This document shows positions 13,770 to 23,290 of a stretch of 64,000 bases of DNA, piece after piece. The notes beneath the pieces are model-generated. The model did not search any database. It was not told the origin of the DNA and saw only the letters and a list, made by a program, of their open reading frames with translations. A program made the position numbers and the translations under genes. Within the stretch, counting starts at the first letter, position 1, and each line of letters begins with the position of its first letter. Source of the DNA: Oncomelania hupensis (Eukaryota; Mollusca; Gastropoda; Littorinimorpha; Pomatiopsidae); the NCBI GenBank assembly GCA_036898135.1, contig CM072519.1, positions 37,194,952 to 37,258,951 of the forward strand, given 5' to 3'.

Positions 13770-13771
13770 TG
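13767..13771. repeat. Gypsy target-site duplication, left
   Basis: CACTG directly left of the LTR. The identical 5-mer follows the right LTR at 20308-20312. Confidence 0.95.
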
Positions 13772-14411
13772 TGTTACACTCAGTTTGATGTTGGTGTTTT
13801 CTATCAGTATCTGATTCAGCCCCAATGCTGAATTCCTGATAGGGTGTAACTCAGATTCGTTTATCCACGCAGCCCGTCCAAACAGCATACAAGTCACAAA
13901 GTCGACGTATGAAGTTTTCCACTTTTTATTCAGCACACATCAACAACTGCATACAATTCTCAACTCAATTCAACAACTTTCAAATTTACTTTCCAGCTTC
14001 ACTATCAACAACAATCTCTCAAAACACACGGAGCATCGAATATATAATTTTTTTTCCTCCTTCGAGATGACGACAGCTCGTTCTAGAAAATTACGCATTA
14101 CAACCAACCAATCAGAATTAAAGATCGTCATCACTGACTTACGTCATACTTCTCTCTTCCTGCCAAAAGAATGTTCTCCATTATCTACGACCATCAAGAA
14201 ACTTCGATCGATAGTAAACAAACAGATCCAGAAAATTCTACAACAATATCGACTAACCAAAATTATCAACGCTATACAAAGCCTCTCCTAACAACAATGC
14301 AAACTCAAATCAAAGGTAAATAAATTCCATTATTGAATACTTTGCAAAACGAAATGATTAGATCTATCGTGCGCGTTTCCGACATACTTTCGTTCGCGTT
14401 TCAACGTAACA
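13772..14411 (-). repeat. Gypsy 3' LTR
   Basis: 640-bp direct repeat of 19670-20307, beginning TGTTACACTCAG and ending CAACGTAACA. It is the 3' LTR because the element reads leftward. A diverged piece of a related LTR occurs at 63090-63411. Confidence 0.97.
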
Positions 14412-14430
14412 TAACCCCCCACTCAAGAAG
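14412..14430 (-). promoter_or_regulatory. Polypurine tract
   Basis: The minus strand reads a purine run with GAGTGGGGGG just inside the 3' LTR, the position where plus-strand DNA synthesis is primed. The same tract is conserved next to the LTR fragment at 63412-63442. Confidence 0.75.
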
Positions 14431-14615
14431 AAATTTACCCAATTTCTTTCAACAACGTTGAAACGTAATGCACAAAGTCCACAATTGAAACTAATTTAAG
14501 ACTTTCTGAATACTGTAATTGCGCTCAGCTTATCTACACAGAGTCAATGGTTTCCATCTTCAAGTCTATCTGGATATTGTCAATGTTCACAGTTCACCCA
14601 CACAGTCAATGTTCT

Positions 14616-17600
14616 TTACTCACACACTCTGCTGAGGAAGTCCGCACCAACATTGTCTGATCCTTTGATAGATTCTACTCGCATGTTAAAGTTCTGCAAG
14701 TACATAGCCCATCTCATGATCCGACTGTTCACAAACTTGGCAGAGTTCAAGTAAGTTAGCGGCTTGTGATCAGTCTGTAGCACGAACTTCACTCCTTGAA
14801 GGTACAGTTCGAACTTCCGGATTCCCCATATGATGGCAAGGCACTCTTTCTCCATGGTCGAGTAATTTTTCTCAGCCCTGGACAGCTTCTTGCTGGCGTA
14901 ACTGACCGGAAATAGTTTCCCTTCGTGCTCTTGCATCAGTATGGCGCCGATGCCTTCGTCCGCTGCGTCTGTCCTTAAGACGAATTCCTTGGAAGTATCG
15001 GGCAGTCGTAGCACCGGATCCTTCGAAAGGAGGTCGCGCACAGTCTGGTATGCCCTCTCCTGAGCCGGTCCCCACTGCACTTGGTTTGGACAGCCTTTCC
15101 GCACCAGGTCCGACAAAGGTGCTGTGATGGCTGAGTAGTTCGGTACGAACTCCCTATAATACCCAGCCAATCCCAGGAAAGATCGTACTTGCTTCTTTGT
15201 TTGGGGACGTGGAGCGTTCAGAATTTTGGTGACGTTTTCTAGCAGAAGCCCCTTTTGTCCTTCTTTCAACGAATGGCCGATAAAGTCGACGTTGTCAGTC
15301 CTCAGAATGCACTTACTGGGTCTCACGGTCAGGTTAGCTTCTGTTAGACGGTGAAACAGCTCCCTCAAGGTCTGCAGATGCTCTTTCCAGGTGCGGGTGT
15401 GGACTAGCAGGTCGTCCCAGTAACACACGACGTTGTCCATCCCTTTGAGCATCTTCCTCATTCCTCTCTTCAGGGTAGCTCCGCTGTTGACCATGCCAAA
15501 GGGCATCCTTAGGCACTCGTACGTCCCATCAGGAGTTATGAAAGCAGTCTTTGGTATGTCCTGTTGACGCACGGGGACTTGCCAATAACCCTTGCTGAGG
15601 TCAATCTTCGAGAATATTTTACTCCCCGATAGTTGGCGGAAGAGGTCTGCTGTGGTAGGCATCGGCTCAGGGTCGAAGACGGTGATCTTATTAACCTTCC
15701 TGTAGTCGATGCATACTCGGTCGCTCCCGTCCTTCTTTTTCACGACCACGACAGGGGACGCGTAGGGGGAACTGGACTCCCTGATGATGCCCATCTTCAG
15801 CATCTCATCGATGTCTTTCTTCAAGGATTCACGGGCCTTGAAAGGGATCGGGAAGGGCTTGGATCGAACAGGGATATTCGAAGTGAGGTGGACTTCGTGT
15901 TCGACCAAAGTTGTAGGGCCAGGGACATCGCTGAAGTTGAGGGGAAATTCGCCCATAAGGTCCTTGAGCTCCAACTTTTGACCTTCCGTCAAGCCTGGTC
16001 CTAGCTTAACGTCATCGATGCCTTCTTTGCTGTGGAAGTCTCCCAGTTCCAACAGTTCTTCGCTGTCAAAGCTGTTGTCGATCTCAGCTGCTGTCGCTGC
16101 ATGCACAATCTCTGATGGCCTTTCCACGTACAGCTTAAGGAGGTTGGCGTGGTATATCTTGGAATGCTGGCCGACCTTCACCTTGTAGTCGTTGATTCCC
16201 ACCACGGTCTCCACTTCGTACGGGCCTTTCCACTGCATCAGCAACTTATTGTGATCAGTAGGTAGCAGCACCAGCACTTTGTTGCCAGGTTTAAACTTCC
16301 TGTTCACAGCCCTACGGTCGTAGTAGTGCTTTCCACAGTCCTGGGACTTCTTCAGGTTTTCTCTGGCTATCTCGAGACTTTGCTCCAGCTTCTCCCGTAG
16401 CTCAAACACGTACTGGTAGCTGTTCTTCACCTCTGGGGTCTCCACTTCTTTCGTCCACAGTTCTTTCAGGGTGTGCATCGGCCCTCGGATGGTTCTTCCG
16501 TACAGCAGCTCGAACGGAGAAAAGCCGGTGGACTCCTGCGGTACTTCTCTGTAGGCGAAAAGTAAGGCGTTGATGTAGCGATGCCATTGTCTGGGCTGCT
16601 CGCTGCACAGTTTCTTCAGGGTGGACTTCAACGTAGCATTGAACTTTTCGACGAGCCCGTTGCACATTGGATGGTAGGGTGTCGTAGTCAAATGCCGGAT
16701 GCTCAGCAATCTGTTGACCTCCTTCATGCAGTCAGAGACGAACTGCGTCCCGAGGTCTGTCAGAATTTCTTCAGGCACTCCAAGTCTACTGAACATGTCC
16801 ACTAGTGCCTCTGCTACAGTTTCAGTGTCAATCTTCTTCAGTGGCACTGCTTCTGGGTACCGAGTCGCATAGTCCACTAAAGTCAGTACCCATCGATGAC
16901 CTTCTTCACTCGGAGGTCTTATTTCGCCGACTAAGTCTAAGGCCACCCTCTTGAAAGGTCGGTCGACCAGAGGCATCCTCTGCATAGGCACTTTCGGGAC
17001 CCTTCCTCGAGGTATGGTCTTCTGGCAAATGTTACATGATCGGCAGAAACGGCTGACGTCCGCATGAAGTCCTGGCCAGTAGAACACCGCCTGGATTCTA
17101 TCCGACGTCTTCTTGATGCCTAGGTGACCTCCCATGATTGAGTCATGTGCTACTTCCATCACTTGGCGCCTTAGGGGTAATGGTACCAAGACTTGACGTA
17201 GTGGTTTACCTCCGTTGACCCTCGGATGCTGGAAGATTCTGTACAGGATCTTGGCCTTCACCTCGAAATAGACCGTGCCACTGCCCTTGGTCACGTGGTC
17301 TTGGCGGTTCCTGTACTTGTTTAAAGTGCTGTCAGCTTCCTGGAGCTGGATCAGCTTATCTCTGTCCACGATGGCAGCTTTGGAGTTGTCGGCGACCTTC
17401 AGTGGCGTAGACGTTTTGTCTCTCTTGGCCTGGGCCCTGGTGGTGACAGCACCGACGATCTCTGGTCGGCCGGGCTGAGCCGGAGTAACCACATTGTCCC
17501 GTAGCAGCTCTGTAAGGTCTCCATCGGGAAATGGCAATGGATCCTCCTCCACAACTTCGACGTGTTGAGTTGAGGCAGGACTCCACTCTGGATCGGGGTC

Positions 17601-18866
17601 GTCGGGTCGTCTCGCGCCGTCGATATTCCCGATCATCAAATCGTACAGCGGCTTCTTCAGGCAAACCGCTTCGACTTCGCCTATGTAGAAAGGGGTGTTG
17701 ACATGAATCTTCGCAACTGGCGCTCTCACACATTTGCTGTCGGCCATAAGTGTCCATTTTGAATCGCCAGTGAACTGTTCTTTAGCGATTAGGTCTTCTC
17801 TGACGATGACCCCACTGCAGCCAGAGTCTCTTAAAACAGTCACTTCATGATTTCCGACGCGTCCCTTCGAAACTGGCATGTTCTGGACGGTCACAGCTGC
17901 GCTGGCGACGACGGGGATGGATTTTCCGTTGGCAAGGAGAAGTTGGCCATCGGTCATGCACTCTTGCACGTCGGCAGGAGTAGCTGTGCGCTTGGTCTCA
18001 CTCGGAAGAATGACGCTCCCGCCGCACACCTGATGGTCAGATCTACTGGTTTGCCGTTGATTGGAGAACCGCCTCTGCCGGTTGCCCGCCGCTGCGTTGT
18101 CCGTACTGCTCCGCTGTCCGCTACTTTTGTTTTGAGGGCAGTTAGCTGCTCTGTGGTCTGTAGCGTTGCAAGTGAAACAGCCTCTTGAATGCCCTTCCCT
18201 GGGAGGAGGCGTGGAGTCTGTCTGTTTCTGGCTCGTCTGGCTTCCCTGGATCTGGTTCACATGGTTTCCAGTCTTCTGAAAATGTTTCGTCGCGCTGGGT
18301 GGCCCCAGGGTTTTCCCATGAGCGATGAGATATCTTTCAGCAGCCTCAGTCACATCTTTAAGCGTCTGCAGCTTTTGTTCTTCTAAGTGGGTCGCTAGGT
18401 CCTTGTGACAGGCATTGAGAAATTGTTCTTTCACAATCAGGTCATGGAGACTGTCGTAAGACTTCCTTTCGCCTGATAACTCCACCCACTTGTGTAGATA
18501 TGACGACAGGCGCTCCACAAACTGCTTTGGCGTCTCGTCTGACTTAGGCCGGCATTCACGGAAGCGTTTACGGTAGCCCTTCTCTGTAAAGTTGTAGCAC
18601 TGCAACAGGGCCTCTTTCAAGACGTCGTAGTTTTTGGCGTCATCGTTCGACAGTCTGGTGTAAACTTCGAGCGCTTGCCCTGTCAGAAGTGTACTTAGTC
18701 GAATCGCCCAGTCTCGAGGTTGCCAGTTGGAGCTTTCGGCGAACCTTTCGAATCTCGCCAGATAGCTGTCGATCTGGTCCTTCCCGTCGACGAAAGCTGG
18801 CAATTTTGGAGCCGTATGGTCGTTGGTGACTTGTGGCGCATGCTGATTGTTCTGGATACGCGCCAA
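14616..18866 (-). CDS. Gag-Pol polyprotein, PR-IN-RT-RNase H order
   Basis: A single open frame of about 1416 codons as numbered from 18866, where it has a TTG and no ATG; the frame is open up to 19124. Domains by residue: Gag capsid-like 20-190; CCHC knuckle 230-243 (C230, C233, H238, C243); protease with DSG at 347-349; integrase zinc domain (H574, H581, C608, C611) and core D644, D704, E740 (35 residues between the last two); GPY motif 881-883; reverse transcriptase about 985-1190 with D1089 and YWDD 1149-1152; RNase H about 1295-1410 with D1300, E1341 and D1366. Integrase precedes RT, the reverse of ordinary Gypsy and typical of Gmr1-type elements. No stop interrupts Pol. Gag lacks any Met before about residue 304, so initiation must come from upstream. 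Confidence 0.95.
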   Translation of the reverse strand: MARIQNNQHAPQVTNDHTAPKLPAFVDGKDQIDSYLARFERFAESSNWQPRDWAIRLSTLLTGQALEVYTRLSNDDAKNYDVLKEALLQCYNFTEKGYRKRFRECRPKSDETPKQFVERLSSYLHKWVELSGERKSYDSLHDLIVKEQFLNACHKDLATHLEEQKLQTLKDVTEAAERYLIAHGKTLGPPSATKHFQKTGNHVNQIQGSQTSQKQTDSTPPPREGHSRGCFTCNATDHRAANCPQNKSSGQRSSTDNAAAGNRQRRFSNQRQTSRSDHQVCGGSVILPSETKRTATPADVQECMTDGQLLLANGKSIPVVASAAVTVQNMPVSKGRVGNHEVTVLRDSGCSGVIVREDLIAKEQFTGDSKWTLMADSKCVRAPVAKIHVNTPFYIGEVEAVCLKKPLYDLMIGNIDGARRPDDPDPEWSPASTQHVEVVEEDPLPFPDGDLTELLRDNVVTPAQPGRPEIVGAVTTRAQAKRDKTSTPLKVADNSKAAIVDRDKLIQLQEADSTLNKYRNRQDHVTKGSGTVYFEVKAKILYRIFQHPRVNGGKPLRQVLVPLPLRRQVMEVAHDSIMGGHLGIKKTSDRIQAVFYWPGLHADVSRFCRSCNICQKTIPRGRVPKVPMQRMPLVDRPFKRVALDLVGEIRPPSEEGHRWVLTLVDYATRYPEAVPLKKIDTETVAEALVDMFSRLGVPEEILTDLGTQFVSDCMKEVNRLLSIRHLTTTPYHPMCNGLVEKFNATLKSTLKKLCSEQPRQWHRYINALLFAYREVPQESTGFSPFELLYGRTIRGPMHTLKELWTKEVETPEVKNSYQYVFELREKLEQSLEIARENLKKSQDCGKHYYDRRAVNRKFKPGNKVLVLLPTDHNKLLMQWKGPYEVETVVGINDYKVKVGQHSKIYHANLLKLYVERPSEIVHAATAAEIDNSFDSEELLELGDFHSKEGIDDVKLGPGLTEGQKLELKDLMGEFPLNFSDVPGPTTLVEHEVHLTSNIPVRSKPFPIPFKARESLKKDIDEMLKMGIIRESSSPYASPVVVVKKKDGSDRVCIDYRKVNKITVFDPEPMPTTADLFRQLSGSKIFSKIDLSKGYWQVPVRQQDIPKTAFITPDGTYECLRMPFGMVNSGATLKRGMRKMLKGMDNVVCYWDDLLVHTRTWKEHLQTLRELFHRLTEANLTVRPSKCILRTDNVDFIGHSLKEGQKGLLLENVTKILNAPRPQTKKQVRSFLGLAGYYREFVPNYSAITAPLSDLVRKGCPNQVQWGPAQERAYQTVRDLLSKDPVLRLPDTSKEFVLRTDAADEGIGAILMQEHEGKLFPVSYASKKLSRAEKNYSTMEKECLAIIWGIRKFELYLQGVKFVLQTDHKPLTYLNSAKFVNSRIMRWAMYLQNFNMRVESIKGSDNVGADFLSRVCE

Positions 18867-19153
18867 CTCTAGCTGGTACTGACGCTCACCTTCAAGACGC
18901 TTCAGCTCGAACTCTCTTTCTTCTCGGCGTCGTTGCTCTTCTTTTTCTTGCCGCTGCTGTTCAATTTCTAGACGCTTCTGTTCTAGTTCTCTTTCTTCGC
19001 GCCGTCGCTGTTCCTCTAATTCTCTTTCTTCACGGCGACGCTGCTCTTCTAATTCTCGTTCTTGTATTCTCTCCTGGGATTTGACGTACTCCGTCAGCTG
19101 CTTGCCTTGCCTTTTAGATTCAATTCAATCCCTCTCTGCCAGAAGTCAGCCAT
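18867..19153 (-). CDS. N-terminal Gag segment, coiled coil, broken near its start
   Basis: Upstream of 18866 the same frame continues to 19124 as a strongly charged stretch rich in Glu, Arg and Gln (repeats of the type ELEEQRRREER), a predicted coiled coil. The nearest plausible ATG is at 19151-19153, in a different phase, and its frame stops at 19094-19096. Between the two lies a directly repeated 5-mer (CTTGC CTTGC at 19101-19110 on the + strand). A 5-base duplication there would explain the loss of phase. It could be a real inactivating change, a programmed shift or an assembly error. Confidence 0.65.
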
Positions 19154-19669
19154 CTTGATGCTTCTGGAAAGTTCTTTTCTAGAAAGTTCTTTTCTGGAAA
19201 GTTCTTGACTGTGCTGTACCTTTCTAGACTGTTCTAGAACAGCACGCTTTCTGCAGTAGCGCTGATGCTTGCCACTAGTCGCTTTCGCTGACGCAGGCCC
19301 CGCTGTCCTCGTCGTATGCGACGCTGCACCACGCTGGTGTTGATGTATACGCTCCTGTGCTGAAGTAGACGCGACGTCCGCTCGTCGCTCTCTCTAATAC
19401 TGGCGATGTAGCTCCGAGACTGTCCCTCGACGTAGTCTTACGGCAGCCACGTAGTCCCGATCTGTTGTTCGCTCACGAAGCAACTCTTCAGCGACTACAC
19501 GCCCTTGCAGTCAACCCGAACCTATCGGGGATGTAGTCCCAGTATGTTGGCCCCTCTCGACGCAACTCGTTGGCGGCTACCCTCGATGACTTCCTCTCGT
19601 AACGTTGACTCGCTTGTTGTAGCAGTTGAACCCTTGGCTATGGCGTGAATCGCGGCTTGACCCCCAAAA
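19154..19669 (-). other. Gypsy 5' leader
   Basis: The region between the primer-binding site and Gag. It has a short threefold repetition of AGAAAGTTCTTTTC-type units near 19165-19205 on the + strand. No ORF of note. Confidence 0.6.
19651..19666 (-). promoter_or_regulatory. Primer-binding-site candidate
   Basis: Three bases inside the 5' LTR the minus strand reads TGGGGGTCAAGCCGCG, which starts with TGG as needed to pair with a tRNA CCA end. I could not assign the tRNA species from memory. Confidence 0.55.
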
Positions 19670-20307
19670 TGTTACACTCAGTTTGATGTTGGTGTTTTCT
19701 ATCAGTATCTGATTCAGCCCCAATGCTGAATTCCTGATAGGGTGTAACTCAGATTCGTTTATCCACGCAGCCCGTCCAAACAGCATACAAGTCACAAAGT
19801 CGACGTATGAAGTTTTCCACTTTTTATTCAGCACACATCAACAACTGCATACAATTCTCAACTCAATTCAACAACTTTCAAATTTACTTTCCAGCTTCAC
19901 TATCAACAACAATCTCTCAAAACACACGGAGCATCGAATATATTTTTTTTTCCTCCTTCGAGATGACGACAGCTCGTTCTAGAAAATGACGCATTACAAC
20001 CAACCAATCAGAATTAAAGATCGTCATCACTGACTTACGTCATACTTCTCTCTTCCTGCCAAAAGAATGTTCTCCATTATCTACGACCATCAAGAAACTT
20101 CGATCGATAGTAAACAAACAGATCCAGAAAATTCTACAACAATATCGACTAACCAAAATTATCAACGCTATACAAAGCCTCTCCTAACAACAATGCAAAC
20201 TCAAATCAAAGGTAAATAAATTCCATTATTGAATACTTTGCAAAACGAAATGATTAGATCTATCGTGCGCGTTTCCGACATACTTTCGTTCGCGTTTCAA
20301 CGTAACA
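19670..20307 (-). repeat. Gypsy 5' LTR
   Basis: 638-bp LTR, almost identical to 13772-14411. Transcription would start inside it on the minus strand. No promoter motif was assigned with confidence. Confidence 0.97.
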
Positions 20308-20312
20308 CACTG
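20308..20312. repeat. Gypsy target-site duplication, right
   Basis: CACTG, identical to 13767-13771. Perfect 5-bp duplications are the usual mark of Ty3/Gypsy integration. Confidence 0.95.
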
Positions 20313-21393
20313 TTATTCCTGATTTATCCGCGTGCCTACACGCAACACCTTTTGTGACTGGCAACATCTTCAATTCTTGCAGCGCCTTTCTTTGACCACA
20401 CGTCATGTTGTCCCTAATTTTACATCTATTTTTAATGTCTAAAAACTCATCGGTGCATTTCGAGATGAAAGTTTACAAAGCAGGATCACCCTTCGGTGCG
20501 GCTTTCTCAGTAGGTTTATACCAAGGCAATTTTACAAATTCATCTTCACTGTCTGGTTTTTCGTTATTGACATCACTCAAACTTCCAACAACTTTTCCCT
20601 TTCTCTTCTGTAATTCAAAAAATCGATGCCATCGTAACCTTTCTGCCCAAGCATGCGTACCTAACATCTGATCACAAACATCGATAGGTGACTTTGGAGT
20701 TGGAACAAAACAATCTGCCAATCTATATACTTCTACTTGCTCAGGAGTCAACTCTATACCCTCTGCAAGAACAATGGGATCTCTTAGTTTTAGTTCTTCT
20801 TCTGATATCTGCACTTTCTGTCTCCCTATCTTCTTTGGTCTCCAAACTACCTTTCCTCTTCGTTTTTTTCTATGAGGTCTGTTTTTATGAATACCATTGA
20901 TACTATAAGGATTATCTTCTTTATTTCTAAATTGACATGCTACAATTTTCCAAGATCCTTCAAACATTCCCAGATTCTGACTGTCAACTACACAGCTTTT
21001 CTTGATGGCTGCTTCTTTCTCCAATCTCAACAACTTAACATTATGCGATTTTTTTATATTAGTAATTAATTCCTTATTCTTCTTTCTAATACATCATAAA
21101 CGTCTGTTACAATACAGTTCTCCGTGCACCTGAGACCATCTATTCCTCTCTCTCTCCAGTTCCCTCTCACATCTCGCTGCCATATCCATAGCAACATCAT
21201 GCACCGACATCAATACTTCCGTACTTGCTACTTCCAAAATATTTTTCAGTACCTCTACCTTTGACGAATCTACATCTAATGCCAAATGAAGTTTCAGTCT
21301 CACACCTTTCGGCAACACTTTCTTGTCGATGCATTCTCGCAGAAATTTTGTACGCAATGTAGATTTTTCAAACCGCAACTGAATCTTTTCCAT
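20308..21393 (-). pseudogene. PLE ORF, N-terminal part (two stops)
   Basis: The 5' part of the Penelope-like ORF on the far side of the Gypsy insertion. Frames 21094-21393 and 20473-21033 are in the same phase, separated by a TGA near 21094. A TAA near 20473 ends the second, after which the same phase continues to the insertion site with LPVTKGVACRHADKSG. The encoded region is basic and charged, as is usual upstream of Penelope RTs. No separate domain is recognised. Confidence 0.8.
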
Positions 21394-21478
21394 GCGGACT
21401 TCTGACTCTTGAATTGAGGAAACGTTGATAACAGCAGTAGGGGGCCAACAGGGGTAGACGTCCAGTCAAAAGGTAATG

Positions 21479-21712
21479 AAATTAGTATATCATCAACCCA
21501 GCTGCTTGCACCACACCACCACAAAGTCGTATGTTTGTCTTCTAATTTAAAGAAGAATAGCACATAACATAAAACACTTTTAAAACGACAACATGTTATC
21601 CACTCAATTTGAATTGCCAAATTTTCGGTTTTAATAACCTTCTTCAGGGCATTACAATGTCAGTGTGATAATGTACAAGCGTTTTACCTATTACTATAAT
21701 TCATTACTATAT
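21479..21712 (-). repeat. Penelope-like terminal repeat (5' copy)
   Basis: Second direct copy of the 10724-10957 repeat. It ends about 70 bp before the coding exon of receptor A, so the element sits in the intron or promoter region of that gene. Confidence 0.93.
21623..21647 (-). ncRNA. Hammerhead-ribozyme-like core in 5' pLTR
   Basis: Same core as at 10868-10892, at the matching place in the other terminal repeat (CTGAAGA, GGTT/AACC stem, GAAA). The same reservations apply about stem I and the cleavage base. Confidence 0.5.
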
Positions 21713-21784
21713 ATATGAAGAAACTTTGTGGGCGACCATTTATGGCATTAAGTGATTAACTTTTGTCCTTGTTCCTTTTGCAGA
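21713..21784 (+). other. Intron end and acceptor before receptor A
   Basis: About 70 bp between the Penelope-like 5' repeat and the exon. CTTTTGTCCTTGTTCCTTTTGCAG at its end is a strong acceptor. The upstream noncoding exon was not located. Confidence 0.6.
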
Positions 21785-22957
21785 ATGCAGCATTACGGAG
21801 ACAAGATGTGGTACACAGTGTCACTACGTTTCATCTTCCTGGTCTGTGCGTGCTTCGTGGAACATTCACTAAGTCAAAACTGCAAAACGGGTGCACCAAG
21901 AAACTGTACTTTCGAGATTTACGACAATAATACTAATACTTCACAAAAGACGTCTTGCGGCTGGAATGGTGCAGATAACTGGGCAGCAATGAGCAATTAC
22001 ACCGACATTTCATTAGGGTTTCAGCCTTCCGTTGACATGGCTCTCATATCAAGCGAGGTAGCATGTTCGACAGGGGAAAAGACTCTGTGTTTTACCCTCT
22101 CTTATGCATTTAAGCAAGGCGACGGTGTCAAATTGAGTGTGTATATCCTGCTGCAGGAAGGAGAGTCGGGAAGGAAATTATGGTCCTTGTCCTCTGGTTC
22201 AGGAAAAGCCTCCGTTCCCATCCAATCCGAAGGCAGCTACATGCTATTGATCGAGGCCAAGAGAGGTCGTTCTTCTTCAAAGGACTCCACTGTGTATGTG
22301 GATGACTTCATTTTCACTCAAGACTCAACGTGTACACTTCAGCCAGAACAACCTGCAGCCAAATCCACTGATTTGAAACAAGCGTCCCTTATCAAGATCG
22401 TTATCCCACTTTCCATTGCCCTCGTCATTGCCATCGGCGTTGTCCTCTTCCTCGTGTGCAGACTGAGGAGAATGAATCAAACAGCGAGGGGCATATCTCG
22501 TGGAGAGCATGCGTCAGACAACGCAGCCTACGTTCGAAATAGTGATGGAGAAGACTTGGGCGACTTGGGGAACGCGACCGGCATTACCAGTCACTTTGCA
22601 CGTCCATCCATAAGCACCAACTTCTACAGCTCCATCCGCAATGAACAAACCTCTGTACCAACTCCAAGTGAAAGGCAAGAATCTGGTAACCTCTACAGCA
22701 CCGCTTATAAAGGGAAGAACTCGATTGTTCCAACGAATCAACCGTCAACTACAACACAAGATGCGCCGAACTCCGATTACAACTCCCTGGATTTTGACGA
22801 AAAGGGAAAAGGCGTACAGCGTCACGCGGCTGCTGGTCCTGGCGCAGTGTATAGCCATCTGCAGACAGGGAACGAGGATCGTGGTTACACTACGGTTGAC
22901 AGGCTCAGAAAAGAACAAGTCATTGATGAGGAATACAGTCGAGTTCAACAAAATTAA
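21785..22957 (+). CDS. Receptor A: MAM-like ectodomain, one TM, tyrosine-rich tail
   Basis: The coding exon follows a pyrimidine tract and acceptor CAG at 21783. From the ATG at 21785 the protein has 390 residues; a second in-frame ATG at 21806 would give a cleaner signal peptide (MWYTVSLRFIFLVCACF). Residues 33-183 form a cysteine-bounded domain with CTFE, CGWNGADNW, LCFTLSYAF, LWSLSSG and YVDDFIF, a pattern resembling a divergent MAM domain, with N-glycosylation sites (NCT, NTS, NYT). The TM helix is about 202-224, followed by RLRR. The cytoplasmic tail carries Y249, Y304, Y332 (SDYNSL, ITIM-like), Y356 (VYSHL), Y368 (YTTV) and Y384 (YSRV), candidate SH2 or phosphatase docking sites. It is probably a cell-surface signalling or adhesion receptor. 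Ligand unknown. It is the first of an array with B and C. Confidence 0.85.
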   Translation: MQHYGDKMWYTVSLRFIFLVCACFVEHSLSQNCKTGAPRNCTFEIYDNNTNTSQKTSCGWNGADNWAAMSNYTDISLGFQPSVDMALISSEVACSTGEKTLCFTLSYAFKQGDGVKLSVYILLQEGESGRKLWSLSSGSGKASVPIQSEGSYMLLIEAKRGRSSSKDSTVYVDDFIFTQDSTCTLQPEQPAAKSTDLKQASLIKIVIPLSIALVIAIGVVLFLVCRLRRMNQTARGISRGEHASDNAAYVRNSDGEDLGDLGNATGITSHFARPSISTNFYSSIRNEQTSVPTPSERQESGNLYSTAYKGKNSIVPTNQPSTTTQDAPNSDYNSLDFDEKGKGVQRHAAAGPGAVYSHLQTGNEDRGYTTVDRLRKEQVIDEEYSRVQQN

Positions 22958-23187
22958 CCAGGTAGCCTACGCACTGATTGCAAATTGCAAAAGCAGTAAT
23001 TATCAGTTAAGCTGTTTCCATCAATCCACCCATCCCTCTATCAGATTTCAAACGCTGTTCAAAATTTTTCCTCTTCTTCTTCTTCTTCTTCTTTTTTTTT
23101 TTTTTTTCTTCTTCTTCTTCTTCTTCTTCTTCTTCTTCTTCTTCTTCTTCTTCTTCTTCTTCTTCTTCTTCTTCTTCTCTCTCTCTC

Positions 23188-23258
<71 letters not shown>

Positions 23259-23290
23259 GTAATAATAATAATAATAATAATAAAGGTATT
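22958..23290. repeat. CTT and AAT simple repeats
   Basis: After a short 3' flank of receptor A come (CTT)n at about 23068-23176 and (AAT)n at about 23189-23283. The AAT tract is the 3' tail of the minus-strand L2-like LINE that follows. Confidence 0.92.

Larger units (their letters stand above)
13772..20307 (-). mobile_element. Ty3/Gypsy LTR retrotransposon, Gmr1-like gene order
   Basis: A complete 6.5-kb element on the minus strand with LTRs 13772-14411 and 19670-20307, both TGTTAC...GTAACA, flanked by CACTG. The LTRs differ at only a few positions (a 2-base length difference near 14045/19940 and one T/G near 14093/19988), so the insertion is recent. A polypurine tract lies next to the 3' LTR and a primer-binding-site candidate next to the 5' LTR. 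One very long frame encodes Gag and Pol with integrase before reverse transcriptase. It lands inside an older Penelope-like element and is more GC-rich than its surroundings. Confidence 0.97.
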
